Below are positions 44,352-52,578 of a stretch of 64,000 nt of DNA, one piece after another (within the stretch, counting starts at the first letter, position 1; each line of letters begins with the position of its first letter). The translations under genes were made by a program, and so were the position numbers. Origin of the DNA: Paraburkholderia sp. BL9I2N2 (GTDB taxonomy: Bacteria; Pseudomonadota; Gammaproteobacteria; Burkholderiales; Burkholderiaceae); contig NZ_SMGP01000005.1 in NCBI RefSeq assembly GCF_004339745.1, positions 62,001 to 126,000 of the forward strand, in the 5' to 3' direction. The notes under the pieces are model-generated. The model was not told the DNA's origin and made no database searches. It saw nothing but the letters and a program-made list of their open reading frames with translations.

Positions 44352-45830
44352 ATGATGAACGACTGGGCGGGCCTTCCCGCCACCTACGGCGACGTACTGC
44401 GCCGGGCGATGGATTCGCTCTTCCGCACATTCGAAAATTTCAGCGAAGGCACATTCATCGTGGATGCCGACGCGCGCGTGGTCTGGATCAACAAGCGCTA
44501 TGCGGCGCGCTTCGGTTTTTCGGACCCGGAGCAGGCCATCGGCCGCGATTGCGAAGCGGTGATCCCGAACAGCTTGATGCGCGAGGTCGTCGTCACCGGC
44601 AAACCGATTCTGCTCGATATTCTGGAAACGGACCGCGAACCGCTCGTTGTGACGCGTTTGCCGCTGAAGGACGATGCGGGAGTCACGGTGGGCGCCGTGG
44701 GCTTCGCGCTCTTCGACGAACTGAAGGCGCTGACGCCGCTCTTTTCCCACTACTCGCGCGTGCAGGAAGAGTTGATCGCGACGCGCCAGTCGCTCGCGCA
44801 GGCGCGGCGGGCCAAATATACGTTCGGCAGTTTCGTCGGCACGAGCGCGGCCAGCCTCGAAGTGAAGCGCCAGGCGCGCCGCGCGGCGCAGCTCGAGTCA
44901 CCGGTGCTGCTGCTCGGCGAAACCGGCACCGGCAAGGAGTTGCTTGCACATGCCATCCACGGCGGGTCGGCGCGCGCAAATCAGCCGCTCGTGACGGTCA
45001 ACGTCGCGGCGATTCCCGACACCTTGCTCGAAGTCGAATTCTTCGGCGCCGCGCCCGGCGCCTACACCGGTGCGGACCGCAAGGGGCGCGTCGGCAAGTT
45101 CGAGCTCGCGAACGGCGGCACGCTGTTTCTCGACGAAATCGGCGATATGCCGCTGCCTTTGCAGGGCAAGCTGCTGCGCGTGTTGCAGGACAAGGAGTTC
45201 GAACCGTTGGGCTCGAACCGGATCGTGCGCGCCGACGTCCGGATCATCGCGGCGACGTCGGCCGATTTGCCCGCGCTGGTCGCGGCGGGGCGCTTTCGCG
45301 CGGACTTGTTCTATCGGCTGAACGTGCTGACGATCCATGCGCCGCCATTGCGCGAGCGAGCCTCCGATATCGAGGCGCTGGCTTACGCCATGCTCGAGGA
45401 TCTGTCGACCCAGGCGCGTGGCGCCAGTCACTTCGAATTGCAGGATGACGCGCTGCGGCTGCTGTGTTCGTACGGCTGGCCTGGCAACGTGCGCGAATTG
45501 CGCAACACGCTGGAGCGCGCGGTGATGCTGTCCGACAGCGAGCGGATCGATGCCCGGGCGCTCGCGCCGTTTATCGGCCCGGCGCACGGCGGCGGGCATC
45601 GTCCGACTGCGTCCTTGCCCGAGGCGCTTTCGCCGCTGCCCGCTGCGGGCGCGCAGGCTGGCGCGCCTGAACCGGCCTCGTGGAGCGAGGCGATGGCGGC
45701 CTTTGAGAAGCGTTTCCTGAGCGACGCTTTGCGCGCCAACGGCGGCCGCGTGATCGAGACGGCGAACCAGATTGGCATGGGCCGCGCGACACTCTATAAG
45801 AAGATTGCGGCATACGGCATCGACGTGTGA
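44352..45830 (+). CDS. Sigma-54-dependent activator (PAS, AAA+, Fis-type HTH)
   Basis: 492 residues. Residues 15-130 are a PAS domain ([20 protein letters not shown]). The AAA+ domain has Walker [16 protein letters not shown], the sigma-54 contact loop GAYTGA (a conservative change of the classical GAFTGA), Walker [21 protein letters not shown] and [18 protein letters not shown]. Residues 445-492 hold the Fis-type HTH ([20 protein letters not shown]). Divergent from the GntP permease gene, with promoter and enhancer-like sites in between. It resembles HbcR, the 3-hydroxybutyrate regulator of Pseudomonas; that identity is inferred. Confidence 0.92.
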   Translation: MMNDWAGLPATYGDVLRRAMDSLFRTFENFSEGTFIVDADARVVWINKRYAARFGFSDPEQAIGRDCEAVIPNSLMREVVVTGKPILLDILETDREPLVVTRLPLKDDAGVTVGAVGFALFDELKALTPLFSHYSRVQEELIATRQSLAQARRAKYTFGSFVGTSAASLEVKRQARRAAQLESPVLLLGETGTGKELLAHAIHGGSARANQPLVTVNVAAIPDTLLEVEFFGAAPGAYTGADRKGRVGKFELANGGTLFLDEIGDMPLPLQGKLLRVLQDKEFEPLGSNRIVRADVRIIAATSADLPALVAAGRFRADLFYRLNVLTIHAPPLRERASDIEALAYAMLEDLSTQARGASHFELQDDALRLLCSYGWPGNVRELRNTLERAVMLSDSERIDARALAPFIGPAHGGGHRPTASLPEALSPLPAAGAQAGAPEPASWSEAMAAFEKRFLSDALRANGGRVIETANQIGMGRATLYKKIAAYGIDV

Positions 45831-45917
45831 CAACGTTCGTCGATGGCGATTGACGCAGCGTAATTGACGCGTGGCACAATCGCGTGATCGAAAAACAAGA
45901 CGTGATCGGGGTTTCAA

Positions 45918-46178
45918 ATGAAACGCAGTCTCTCCTTCTTCGCGCGCCGCGCCTGCGCCACGCTGGCGGCCGGCGTGATGGTCGCGTTGAGCGGTTGCAG
46001 CAGCAGCGCGCCGCTGTTTCTGCCGGACGGTCGCGCGACCACGCTGGTGCAGTGCCCCGCCGGTTCCGACTCCTGCTCGCAGCAGGCCAGCGCGGGTTGC
46101 GGCGGCGCATTCGATGTCGTGCGCCAGTCCACGGAGAATGGCACGCTGAACCTGATTTACGCCTGCCGGGCGAAATAA
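45918..46178 (+). CDS. Small predicted lipoprotein
   Basis: 86 residues with a lipoprotein signal: KRSLSFFARRACATLAAGVM followed by the lipobox LSGC, so lipidation would fall on the Cys near residue 27. The mature part is Ser-rich with four further Cys residues (VQCPAGSDSCSQQASAGCGG and YAC near the end), suggesting disulfides in the periplasm. Family not recognised. It is alone on its strand. Confidence 0.75.
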   Translation: MKRSLSFFARRACATLAAGVMVALSGCSSSAPLFLPDGRATTLVQCPAGSDSCSQQASAGCGGAFDVVRQSTENGTLNLIYACRAK

Positions 46179-46695
46179 CGGCTCGCCGGCGCGAAGACCG
46201 GCGCGACCAACGCCTTAAGCATCTTTCCTTCAGCCCGCGGTTCGGCAACGAATGCGGGCGTCTCGCTCGCCGCACCGATTTCAGCCGCGCGCGGCAAACT
46301 GGTTCACGCGTTGCTTCATGGTCGTCACGATAAGCGTATGGCCGTCATAAAGACCTGTATCTAATGCGGGTTCTCTCCGCGTCTATGATGCGAAATGGGT
46401 AATTAATGCCGCGCTTCACATTATTTTTCTTGTCGCCGGGCGCAATTAAAAACGCCGCAATTTTCATCGTTTAGCCAAGTCGGTGCGGCACCCAACGGAA
46501 CGCGAAGTTTAGCCGCAGTACTCTCTTGCCAGTGGCTCAGGATTCAAGTGGCAAGGAGGTTTTGCCGGTTTGATCGCTATTGCGGGAAGTGTTAGGAAGG
46601 ATTTTCCGTTCAGCCGAAAACGGAAGTTTTTGCGGCACGCTTTATGCTTCGATTTACGCATTGAAAATAGTTCAACGAGTAATCCGGGGAAAGCA
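46179..46695. other. Intergenic stretch before the small protein gene
   Basis: 517 bp without a convincing gene and with AT-rich parts near 46390-46480 and 46600-46690. AAGGAGG at 46553-46559 is a very good ribosome site with a TTG start at 46570, in frame with the next gene. I take the ATG at 46696 as start because the residues between do not look like protein, but the longer form is possible. Confidence 0.4.
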
Positions 46696-46899
46696 ATGAA
46701 TCATCATCAACTCGAAAAAGATATTGAACATCTCGAACACGTAATCTCGCATATCTCCGCTGAAGACCGCATCCCGCTGTCTTATTGGCGAAACCGTATC
46801 GATTCCGTTTCCGGCGCGGCCCTGGTGCCGTCGCAGGCGACCCGCATCAAGCGGCTCAACGCCGCGCTCTCGGCGCTGGAGCGACGGCAGAAAGCCTGA
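46696..46899 (+). CDS. Small helical protein of unknown function
   Basis: 67 residues from ATG 46696, preceded by GGGGAAAG. The sequence is His-rich at the start and helical (HHQLEKDIEHLEHVISHISA; RIKRLNAALSALERRQKA). No signal or membrane segment. A TTG at 46570 with a strong ribosome site would add 42 residues. No recognised family. Confidence 0.6.
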   Translation: MNHHQLEKDIEHLEHVISHISAEDRIPLSYWRNRIDSVSGAALVPSQATRIKRLNAALSALERRQKA

Positions 46900-47147
46900 A
46901 CGCCTGCGCAGTGGACGGCAGTGACGTACCCTTCGATCGGCTAACGTTTTCTGCAAAAATAAGGGAACGTAACGGCCACGCACCGTACGTGGCGTAGCGC
47001 ATTGTCTCGACACGGTGCAAGCCGCGTCTTTTGATGCGCACGCGCTAACGGCGTCCAGGCGGCGGATGTGCGCCCACCGCGGACGGAAGGCGCGCGTCAG
47101 GCAAGGGCGCGCAGGTCGCCACCTCCATCCACTGATTCAGGACAAAC

Positions 47148-48347
47148 ATGCAACCAGCAGGACTTTCCGCGTCTCGGCTGACGGCGCTGACCAACGCCAT
47201 GCAAGGCTATGTGGAACGCGGCGAAGTGGCGGGCGTGGTGTCGATGGTCTGGCGGCGCGGCGAGATCGGTTATTTCGAGCCGCTCGGCTGGCGTGACGAA
47301 GCGGCGCAGTTGCCGATGGAGCGCGACACGCTATTTCGCATTGCTTCCATGACCAAGCCGGTGACCAGCGCGGCGATCCTGATGCTGATCGAAGAAGATC
47401 GGCTCGCCCTCGACACGCCGATCTCACTCTGGTTGCCCGAACTGTCCGCGCCGCGCGTGCTGCGCGACCCCGCCGGCCCGCTCGACGAAACCGATCCCGC
47501 CAGAGCGTCGCTCACCGTGCTGGATCTGCTGACGCACCGCGCCGGCTTCGCCTATCACTTCACTGCAACCGGACCGCTGGCCGAAGCTTACGCCGACGCC
47601 TTCAACGGTTTTGAAGCGCGCATGGACGGCAACGCCTGGCTTGCCCGCATTGCGGGTTTGCCGCTGATGTTCCAGCCCGGCTCGCGCTGGCACTACGGCA
47701 TCGCGACCGATGTCCTCGGCGTGCTGATCGAACGCGTGAGCGGAATGTCGCTCGGCGAGTTTTTCCGGACGCGGATTTTCGAGCCGCTCGGCATGCGCGA
47801 TACCGCTTTCTGGGTGCCTGACGCGCAACTCGCCCGGCTGGCCACGGCTTATGGCGTCGAACAGGGCACGCGGCGGCGTATCGTCGAGGACCATCCGTCG
47901 TCGAGCCGGTGGGCGAATTCGGACCGTTTCCAGAGCGGCGGCGGCGGGCTGGTTTCGACGGCGCAGGACTATCTGCAATTCGCGCAACTGCTGCTTGGCC
48001 GCGGACGGGTCGGCACGACGCGTTTGCTGTCGCACCGCTCGGTCGATCTGATGCGCTCGAATTTTCTGACGCGCGACCAACGCCGCGTGTCGGCCTTCGG
48101 TCATGCGCTGTGGGCAGGCCAGGGGTTCGGCCTCGGCGTGTCCATCGTCGACGATCCGGCGCAGCAGTTGCCGCTCGGCTATCGCTCGATGGGCTCGTTC
48201 GGCTGGCCGGGTGCGTATGGCACCAGTTGGTTCGCCGATCCGGTGGAAGACCTGATCGGTCTGATGCTGATTCAAAGGCGCTCCGTCGAACCGTTTTCAA
48301 TGACAGTGGACTTCGAACGCCGCGTGTACGATGCAATTGACGATTGA
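47148..48347 (+). CDS. Serine hydrolase of the beta-lactamase (class C/esterase) family
   Basis: 399 residues. The catalytic Ser-x-x-Lys motif is SMTK in LFRIASMTKPVTSAAILML near residue 67, and the Tyr of the second motif is in SRWHYGIATDVLGVLIERVS. The C-terminal GSFGWPGAYGTSWFADP is typical of the EstB/carboxylesterase branch. There is no signal peptide, so it is cytoplasmic and more likely an esterase or peptidase than an antibiotic-resistance enzyme. Neighbours give no hint of the substrate. Confidence 0.85.
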   Translation: MQPAGLSASRLTALTNAMQGYVERGEVAGVVSMVWRRGEIGYFEPLGWRDEAAQLPMERDTLFRIASMTKPVTSAAILMLIEEDRLALDTPISLWLPELSAPRVLRDPAGPLDETDPARASLTVLDLLTHRAGFAYHFTATGPLAEAYADAFNGFEARMDGNAWLARIAGLPLMFQPGSRWHYGIATDVLGVLIERVSGMSLGEFFRTRIFEPLGMRDTAFWVPDAQLARLATAYGVEQGTRRRIVEDHPSSSRWANSDRFQSGGGGLVSTAQDYLQFAQLLLGRGRVGTTRLLSHRSVDLMRSNFLTRDQRRVSAFGHALWAGQGFGLGVSIVDDPAQQLPLGYRSMGSFGWPGAYGTSWFADPVEDLIGLMLIQRRSVEPFSMTVDFERRVYDAIDD

Positions 48348-48482
48348 GCGAACCGGCCGCGTCCGGGCCAGCGTCTTTTAAGCGTGTTATCCGCTCGCGG
48401 TGTCGGGCTTCTCTATCCGGCAATTTATTCGTCTGATAGTGTCCGCACTTCAGTTCTCGTCAAAATGATCGGAGTACCCGTC

Positions 48483-48773
48483 ATGGCCTCGTACAAGCAG
48501 TTGACTGCCCAGCTCGAAAAACTCCACAAGGAAGTCGCGGCGGCACGCGAGAAGGAAGTTGCCCAGGCGATCGCCGAGATCAAACAGAAGGTGGCCGAGT
48601 ACGACCTGACTGCTGAAGAACTGGGTTTCACGAGCAAGGGCACCGCAGCCCGCAAAACGCCGTCGGTCGCCAAGTATCGCAACCCGAAAACCGGCGAGAC
48701 CTGGAGCGGCCGCGGCCGTTCGCCCGCCTGGCTCGTAGGCAAGAATCGCGAGCGCTTTCTGATCGAAGGTTGA
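48483..48773 (+). CDS. H-NS-family nucleoid protein
   Basis: 96 residues from ATG 48483. Residues 5-50 form the coiled-coil dimerisation part (LTAQLEKLHKEVAAAREKEV). Residues 65-93 are the DNA-binding core (VAKYRNPKTGETWSGRGRSP followed by AWL), with the Gly-Arg loop that inserts into the minor groove of AT-rich DNA. It is the short Burkholderia/BpH3 kind. The proteins silence horizontally acquired DNA, such as the AT-rich block at 26572. Confidence 0.92.
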   Translation: MASYKQLTAQLEKLHKEVAAAREKEVAQAIAEIKQKVAEYDLTAEELGFTSKGTAARKTPSVAKYRNPKTGETWSGRGRSPAWLVGKNRERFLIEG

Positions 48774-48860
48774 AGTGCTTCGGCGCATGACGTGCGCGTG
48801 AGTCATGCACCGGATTGTCTAAAGTGATGTCGCGGGCGGTTTTTCTCGCACCGCTGAGCA

Positions 48861-48882
48861 GGTCCCGAAAACGCTCACCTTT
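48861..48882 (-). repeat. Dispersed 22-bp repeat, copy 9
   Basis: On the minus strand AAAGGTGAG then CGTT then TTCGGGACC. Perfect at all fixed positions. Confidence 0.8.
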
Positions 48883-49210
48883 CGCGTGAACCTGTCGCGT
48901 GAGTCGTGGCCTTGGTCACGTGGCCAACTCAAAGCCTGGTTGCTTCGGTGAGCCTGGTTTTATCGAATTACGCACCTTGCGGCAAGCTTGCCGCGGCAGG
49001 CCGCCGTGACTGACCCACTTCCTCCGAAAGCCGTGCCAGCCTTTGCTGGCGGGCGTTCCCAGGCTCTGCGAAGAATCGCTGCAGCCGACCCTTAAGTTTC
49101 TCTTAGCTGCATCTAACGCATTCGACGCTGTGCAGACTTTCGCTGCGCAGGTGCGCGACTAATGGTCGGCACGCTCACCGTTTGCTGCGATTCGAGGACG
49201 CACATGCTGT

Positions 49211-49232
49211 GGTCCCGAAAACCCTCACCTTT
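49211..49232 (-). repeat. Dispersed 22-bp repeat, copy 10
   Basis: On the minus strand AAAGGTGAG then GGTT then TTCGGGACC. It lies 145 bp before the fae start codon. Confidence 0.8.
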
Positions 49233-49376
49233 GCGCTTCCCGATACGCGCAGGCCACTGCGCTCGGGACTAACCCGGAGTTGAGTTCCTCTCATACCCCG
49301 CATCAAAACTCATCGATACGTGGTCGCGGATGCCGAACGTCACAATCGGTCATCCACTCACCTCGACGGAAAGACC

Positions 49377-49901
49377 ATGAGCGCATCGACGGACAAACAA
49401 CTCTTTATCGGCGAAGGATTCGAAGGCCCCGGCGTCAATCTCGCGCACATCAACGTGCTGGTCGGCCCGCGCAACGGTCCGGCCGGGCAGGCCTTTGCTA
49501 CCGCATTGGCGACGCCTTCGGCGGGCCACGCGCCGTTCGTCGTGATTGCGCGCCCGGGCGTGCCGACCAAGCCGCTCACGCTGTATGTCAACAAGGCGCA
49601 GATCGGCAGCGACTTCCACGGCAACGCGACGTGGGGCGCCTCGCAAGCCGGCATCGCGAAGGCGGTGGCCGAGTCGCTGGAGAACGGCACGCTGCCGCCC
49701 GAAGCGGAAAACGACTGGGTGGTGGTGTCGGCGAACTGGGTCAACCCGTCGACCGACAATCTCGACGCCGTCTTCGAGAACAACTACCGCGCATGCAAGA
49801 ACGCAATCCTCGCGGCGATGAAGGGCCTGCCGCATCGCGATGAAGTCTTCGCCGCCGCGCGCGACGTATCGAACCCGTTCTACACACCGAAGCAACGTTA
49901 A
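49377..49901 (+). CDS. fae: Formaldehyde-activating enzyme (Fae) homologue
   Basis: 174 residues from ATG 49377, within the 160-180 residue range of Fae. The N-terminal half follows the family: GVNLAHINVLVGPRNGPAGQ contains the catalytic His (H24), followed by FATALATPSAGHAPFVVIAR and PTKPLTLYVNKAQI. Fae condenses formaldehyde with tetrahydromethanopterin to methylene-H4MPT. No other H4MPT gene is present in the window; instead an aldo/keto reductase, an aldehyde dehydrogenase and an MFS carrier follow. It may be a paralogue serving formaldehyde release in this pathway, or act on another aldehyde. Confidence 0.88.
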   Translation: MSASTDKQLFIGEGFEGPGVNLAHINVLVGPRNGPAGQAFATALATPSAGHAPFVVIARPGVPTKPLTLYVNKAQIGSDFHGNATWGASQAGIAKAVAESLENGTLPPEAENDWVVVSANWVNPSTDNLDAVFENNYRACKNAILAAMKGLPHRDEVFAAARDVSNPFYTPKQR

Positions 49902-49983
49902 TGGCACGCAGCGCGGCCGGTGAGTGCTCATGCGCAACTAACCGTCCGCGCTGCCGGATGCGATCAGGAAGGAGACACGCACT

Positions 49984-51021
49984 ATGGAATACATTCGCCT
50001 CGGCCAATCCGGTCTGAAGGTTTCGCGTCTGTGCCTCGGCACGATGAACATGGGCACGCCGCAATGGAAGCCGTGGATTTTCGACGAAGCGCAAAGCGAG
50101 CCGATTGTCCGTCATGCGCTGGAAGCAGGCGTCAACTTCATCGACCTCGCCGATTTCTATTCGACCGGCGTGGGCGAAGAAGTGGTCGGCCGAATTCTGA
50201 AGCGTCTCGCGCGACGCGAGGAAATGGTCGTGGCCACCAAGGTCGGTTATGACATGGGCGCGTATCAGAACGCCGGCGGCCATTCGCGCAAGCACATCAT
50301 GGACGGCATCGACGGTTCGCTCAAGCGCCTCGGCATGGATTACGTCGACATCTACATGCTGCATTTTTTCGACGTGAATACGCCGGTCGAAGAAACCATG
50401 GGCGCACTCAACGATATCGTGCGCGCCGGCAAGGCTCGCTATATCGGCGTCTCGACCATGTACACATGGCAGTTCGCCAAGATCATGCAGGTCTGCGAGC
50501 GCAACGGCTGGCATAAGCCGATCAATATGCAATTGCAGTTGAACCTGGCGTACCGCGAGGAAGAGCGCGAGATGATTCCGTATTGCCAGGATCAGGGCGT
50601 CGGCGTGTCCGTCTTCAGTCCGCTGGCGCGCGGGCTGCTCACGTGCGATCCGAATTCGACACGCAATCAGACTGACTTCTTCACCGCGCAAATGTACGGC
50701 GATGTGGCTTCGCGCGAGATTGCAGCGTCGGTGGCGCGCGTGGCCGCGCGGCGTGGCGTTTCGGCCGCACAAATCGCGCAGGCGTGGGTGCTGAACCACG
50801 GCGGCGTCGCAAGCATGCTGGTCGGTGCGGATACGCCGGCGCAGTTCGACAGCGCGCTCGCCGCGCTCGGCACGACGCTTTCGGCGGACGAACTGTTCGA
50901 GCTCGAACGCAACTACACGCCGTGCGATCTGATCAACGACTACACCGCAGGCAAACGCATTGCGCGCGAAGCGCGCTTTGCACAAGGCGTGTTCGTCGAA
51001 ACCCTGGAGAAGGCCGCATGA
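49984..51021 (+). CDS. Aldo/keto reductase
   Basis: 345 residues, with AAGGAGA before the ATG. The tetrad of AKRs is visible: Asp and Tyr in FIDLADFYSTG, Lys in VVATKVGYDMG and His in VDIYMLHFFDV. MEYIRLGQSGLKVSRLCLGT is the standard N-terminus of the bacterial YajO/YhdN-like branch. It reduces aldehydes with NADPH. It overlaps the aldehyde dehydrogenase gene by four bases (ATGA) and lies 82 bp after fae. Confidence 0.9.
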   Translation: MEYIRLGQSGLKVSRLCLGTMNMGTPQWKPWIFDEAQSEPIVRHALEAGVNFIDLADFYSTGVGEEVVGRILKRLARREEMVVATKVGYDMGAYQNAGGHSRKHIMDGIDGSLKRLGMDYVDIYMLHFFDVNTPVEETMGALNDIVRAGKARYIGVSTMYTWQFAKIMQVCERNGWHKPINMQLQLNLAYREEEREMIPYCQDQGVGVSVFSPLARGLLTCDPNSTRNQTDFFTAQMYGDVASREIAASVARVAARRGVSAAQIAQAWVLNHGGVASMLVGADTPAQFDSALAALGTTLSADELFELERNYTPCDLINDYTAGKRIAREARFAQGVFVETLEKAA

Positions 51022-52457
51022 ACGAATTTCTTCGCACGGGGCATTACATTGGCGGCGAGTGGTACGAAGGCGCCGACACATATGCCGTGCTGAACCCCGC
51101 GTCCGGCGAGGTCGTCGCCCAAGTGGCCAAAGGCGGCGCGGCGGAAACCGCGCAGGCCATCGCGGCTGCCGAGCGTGCGTTTCCCGCATGGCGTTCGCTG
51201 ACTGCAAAGGAACGTAGCGCCCGCGTCAAACGTTGGGGCGAGTTGATGCTCGAGAATCGCGACGCGCTTGCCGAATTGCTGACGCTCGAGCAAGGCAAGC
51301 CACTTGCAGAAGCGCGCGGCGAAGTCGGCTATGCGGCCAGTTTCTTCGAATGGTTCGCGGAAGAAGCGAAGCGCGCGTACGGCGACGTGATCCCGAGTCC
51401 CAATCCGAACGCGAAGATCATTGTGACGCGCGAACCGGTCGGCGTGGTCGCGGCAATCACACCGTGGAATTTCCCGCTCGCCATGATTACGCGCAAGGCC
51501 GGCCCCGCGCTCGCGGCCGGCTGCACGATGGTGCTCAAGCCATCGGAAGAAACGCCGTTGTCCGCGTTTGCTTTGGCGGTACTGGCCGGGGAGGCAGGCA
51601 TTCCGCCCGGCGTATTCAACATCGTGTCCGGCGATGCCGTGGCGATCGGCGGCGCGCTCACGGAATCCGACGTGGTGCGCAAGCTGTCGTTCACCGGCTC
51701 GACGCGTGTCGGCAAGCTGCTGGCGAAGCAGTCGGCGGACACGCTGAAGAAGCTGTCGCTCGAACTCGGCGGCAACGCGCCCTTCATCGTATTCGACGAC
51801 GCGGATCTCGACGCCGCCGTGCAAGGCGCAATGGCGTCGAAATTCCGCAACACCGGGCAGACGTGTGTGTGCGTCAATCGCTTCTACGTGCAGGACGGCA
51901 TCTACGACGCGTTCACGTCCGCGTTGACGCAAGCGGTGCGTAAGATGCGCGTCGGCAACGCGTTGCAAGGCGAGGTCGAACAAGGTCCGCTGATCAACCA
52001 GGCCGCGCTGAAGAAGGTCGAAACGCACGTGGCCGATGCATTGGAGAAGGGCGCGAAGATCTTGACCGGCGGCAAGCCGCACATGCTCGGCGGCACCTTC
52101 TACGAGCCGACCGTTCTGGTCGACGCCAACAATTCAATGCTGATCGCCGAGGAAGAAACCTTCGGACCGGTAGCCGCGTGTTTCCGTTTCAAGACCGAAG
52201 CGGAAGCCATCGCCGCGGCTAACGACACACCATTCGGCTTGTCCGCATATTTCTACACACGCGACCTGGCTCGCGCGTGGCGCGTCGGCGAAGCGCTGGA
52301 AAGCGGCATGGTCGGCATCAACGAAGGGATTCTGTCCACCGAAGTCGCGCCGTTCGGCGGCGTCAAGCAATCGGGTCTCGGCCGCGAAGGCTCGAAGTAC
52401 GGGCTCGATGAATACACCGAACTGAAGTACATGATGATGGGCGGCCTCGGACGCTGA
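51018..52457 (+). CDS. NAD(P)-dependent aldehyde dehydrogenase, succinate-semialdehyde type
   Basis: 479 residues from ATG 51018. Close to GabD-type enzymes: GVVAAITPWNFPLAMITRKA, the catalytic Glu in LKKLSLELGGNAPFIVFDDA, and the catalytic Cys in FRNTGQTCVCVNRFYV (a Cys pair C-V-C). C-terminal PFGGVKQSGLGREGSKYGLD is the usual GabD ending. It oxidises semialdehydes to acids. Being coupled to the aldo/keto reductase and near fae it may act on an aldehyde formed by the pathway rather than on GABA-derived succinate semialdehyde. Confidence 0.9.
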   Translation: MNEFLRTGHYIGGEWYEGADTYAVLNPASGEVVAQVAKGGAAETAQAIAAAERAFPAWRSLTAKERSARVKRWGELMLENRDALAELLTLEQGKPLAEARGEVGYAASFFEWFAEEAKRAYGDVIPSPNPNAKIIVTREPVGVVAAITPWNFPLAMITRKAGPALAAGCTMVLKPSEETPLSAFALAVLAGEAGIPPGVFNIVSGDAVAIGGALTESDVVRKLSFTGSTRVGKLLAKQSADTLKKLSLELGGNAPFIVFDDADLDAAVQGAMASKFRNTGQTCVCVNRFYVQDGIYDAFTSALTQAVRKMRVGNALQGEVEQGPLINQAALKKVETHVADALEKGAKILTGGKPHMLGGTFYEPTVLVDANNSMLIAEEETFGPVAACFRFKTEAEAIAAANDTPFGLSAYFYTRDLARAWRVGEALESGMVGINEGILSTEVAPFGGVKQSGLGREGSKYGLDEYTELKYMMMGGLGR

Positions 52458-52578
52458 TCTTCACACGGCGCGTCCGCCGTACGTCATGCACACGCATGAC
52501 TCACCGGCGGACGACGCAATCGGGCGCGCGGCAACACGCCGGCCACGCCCGGCGATCCATACTAACGAAGGAGACAGC

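Larger units (their letters stand above)
48774..49376. other. 603-bp intergenic stretch with two inverted copies of the 22-bp repeat
   Basis: No gene is supported. It contains copies 9 and 10 of the repeat in minus orientation. The right end must hold the promoter of the fae gene; no clear box is seen. Confidence 0.5.

Noticed and set aside
47148-48347. An AmpC-type antibiotic resistance gene
   Set aside because: It has the Ser-x-x-Lys motif but no signal peptide and resembles the esterase branch; no AmpR-like gene adjoins it.
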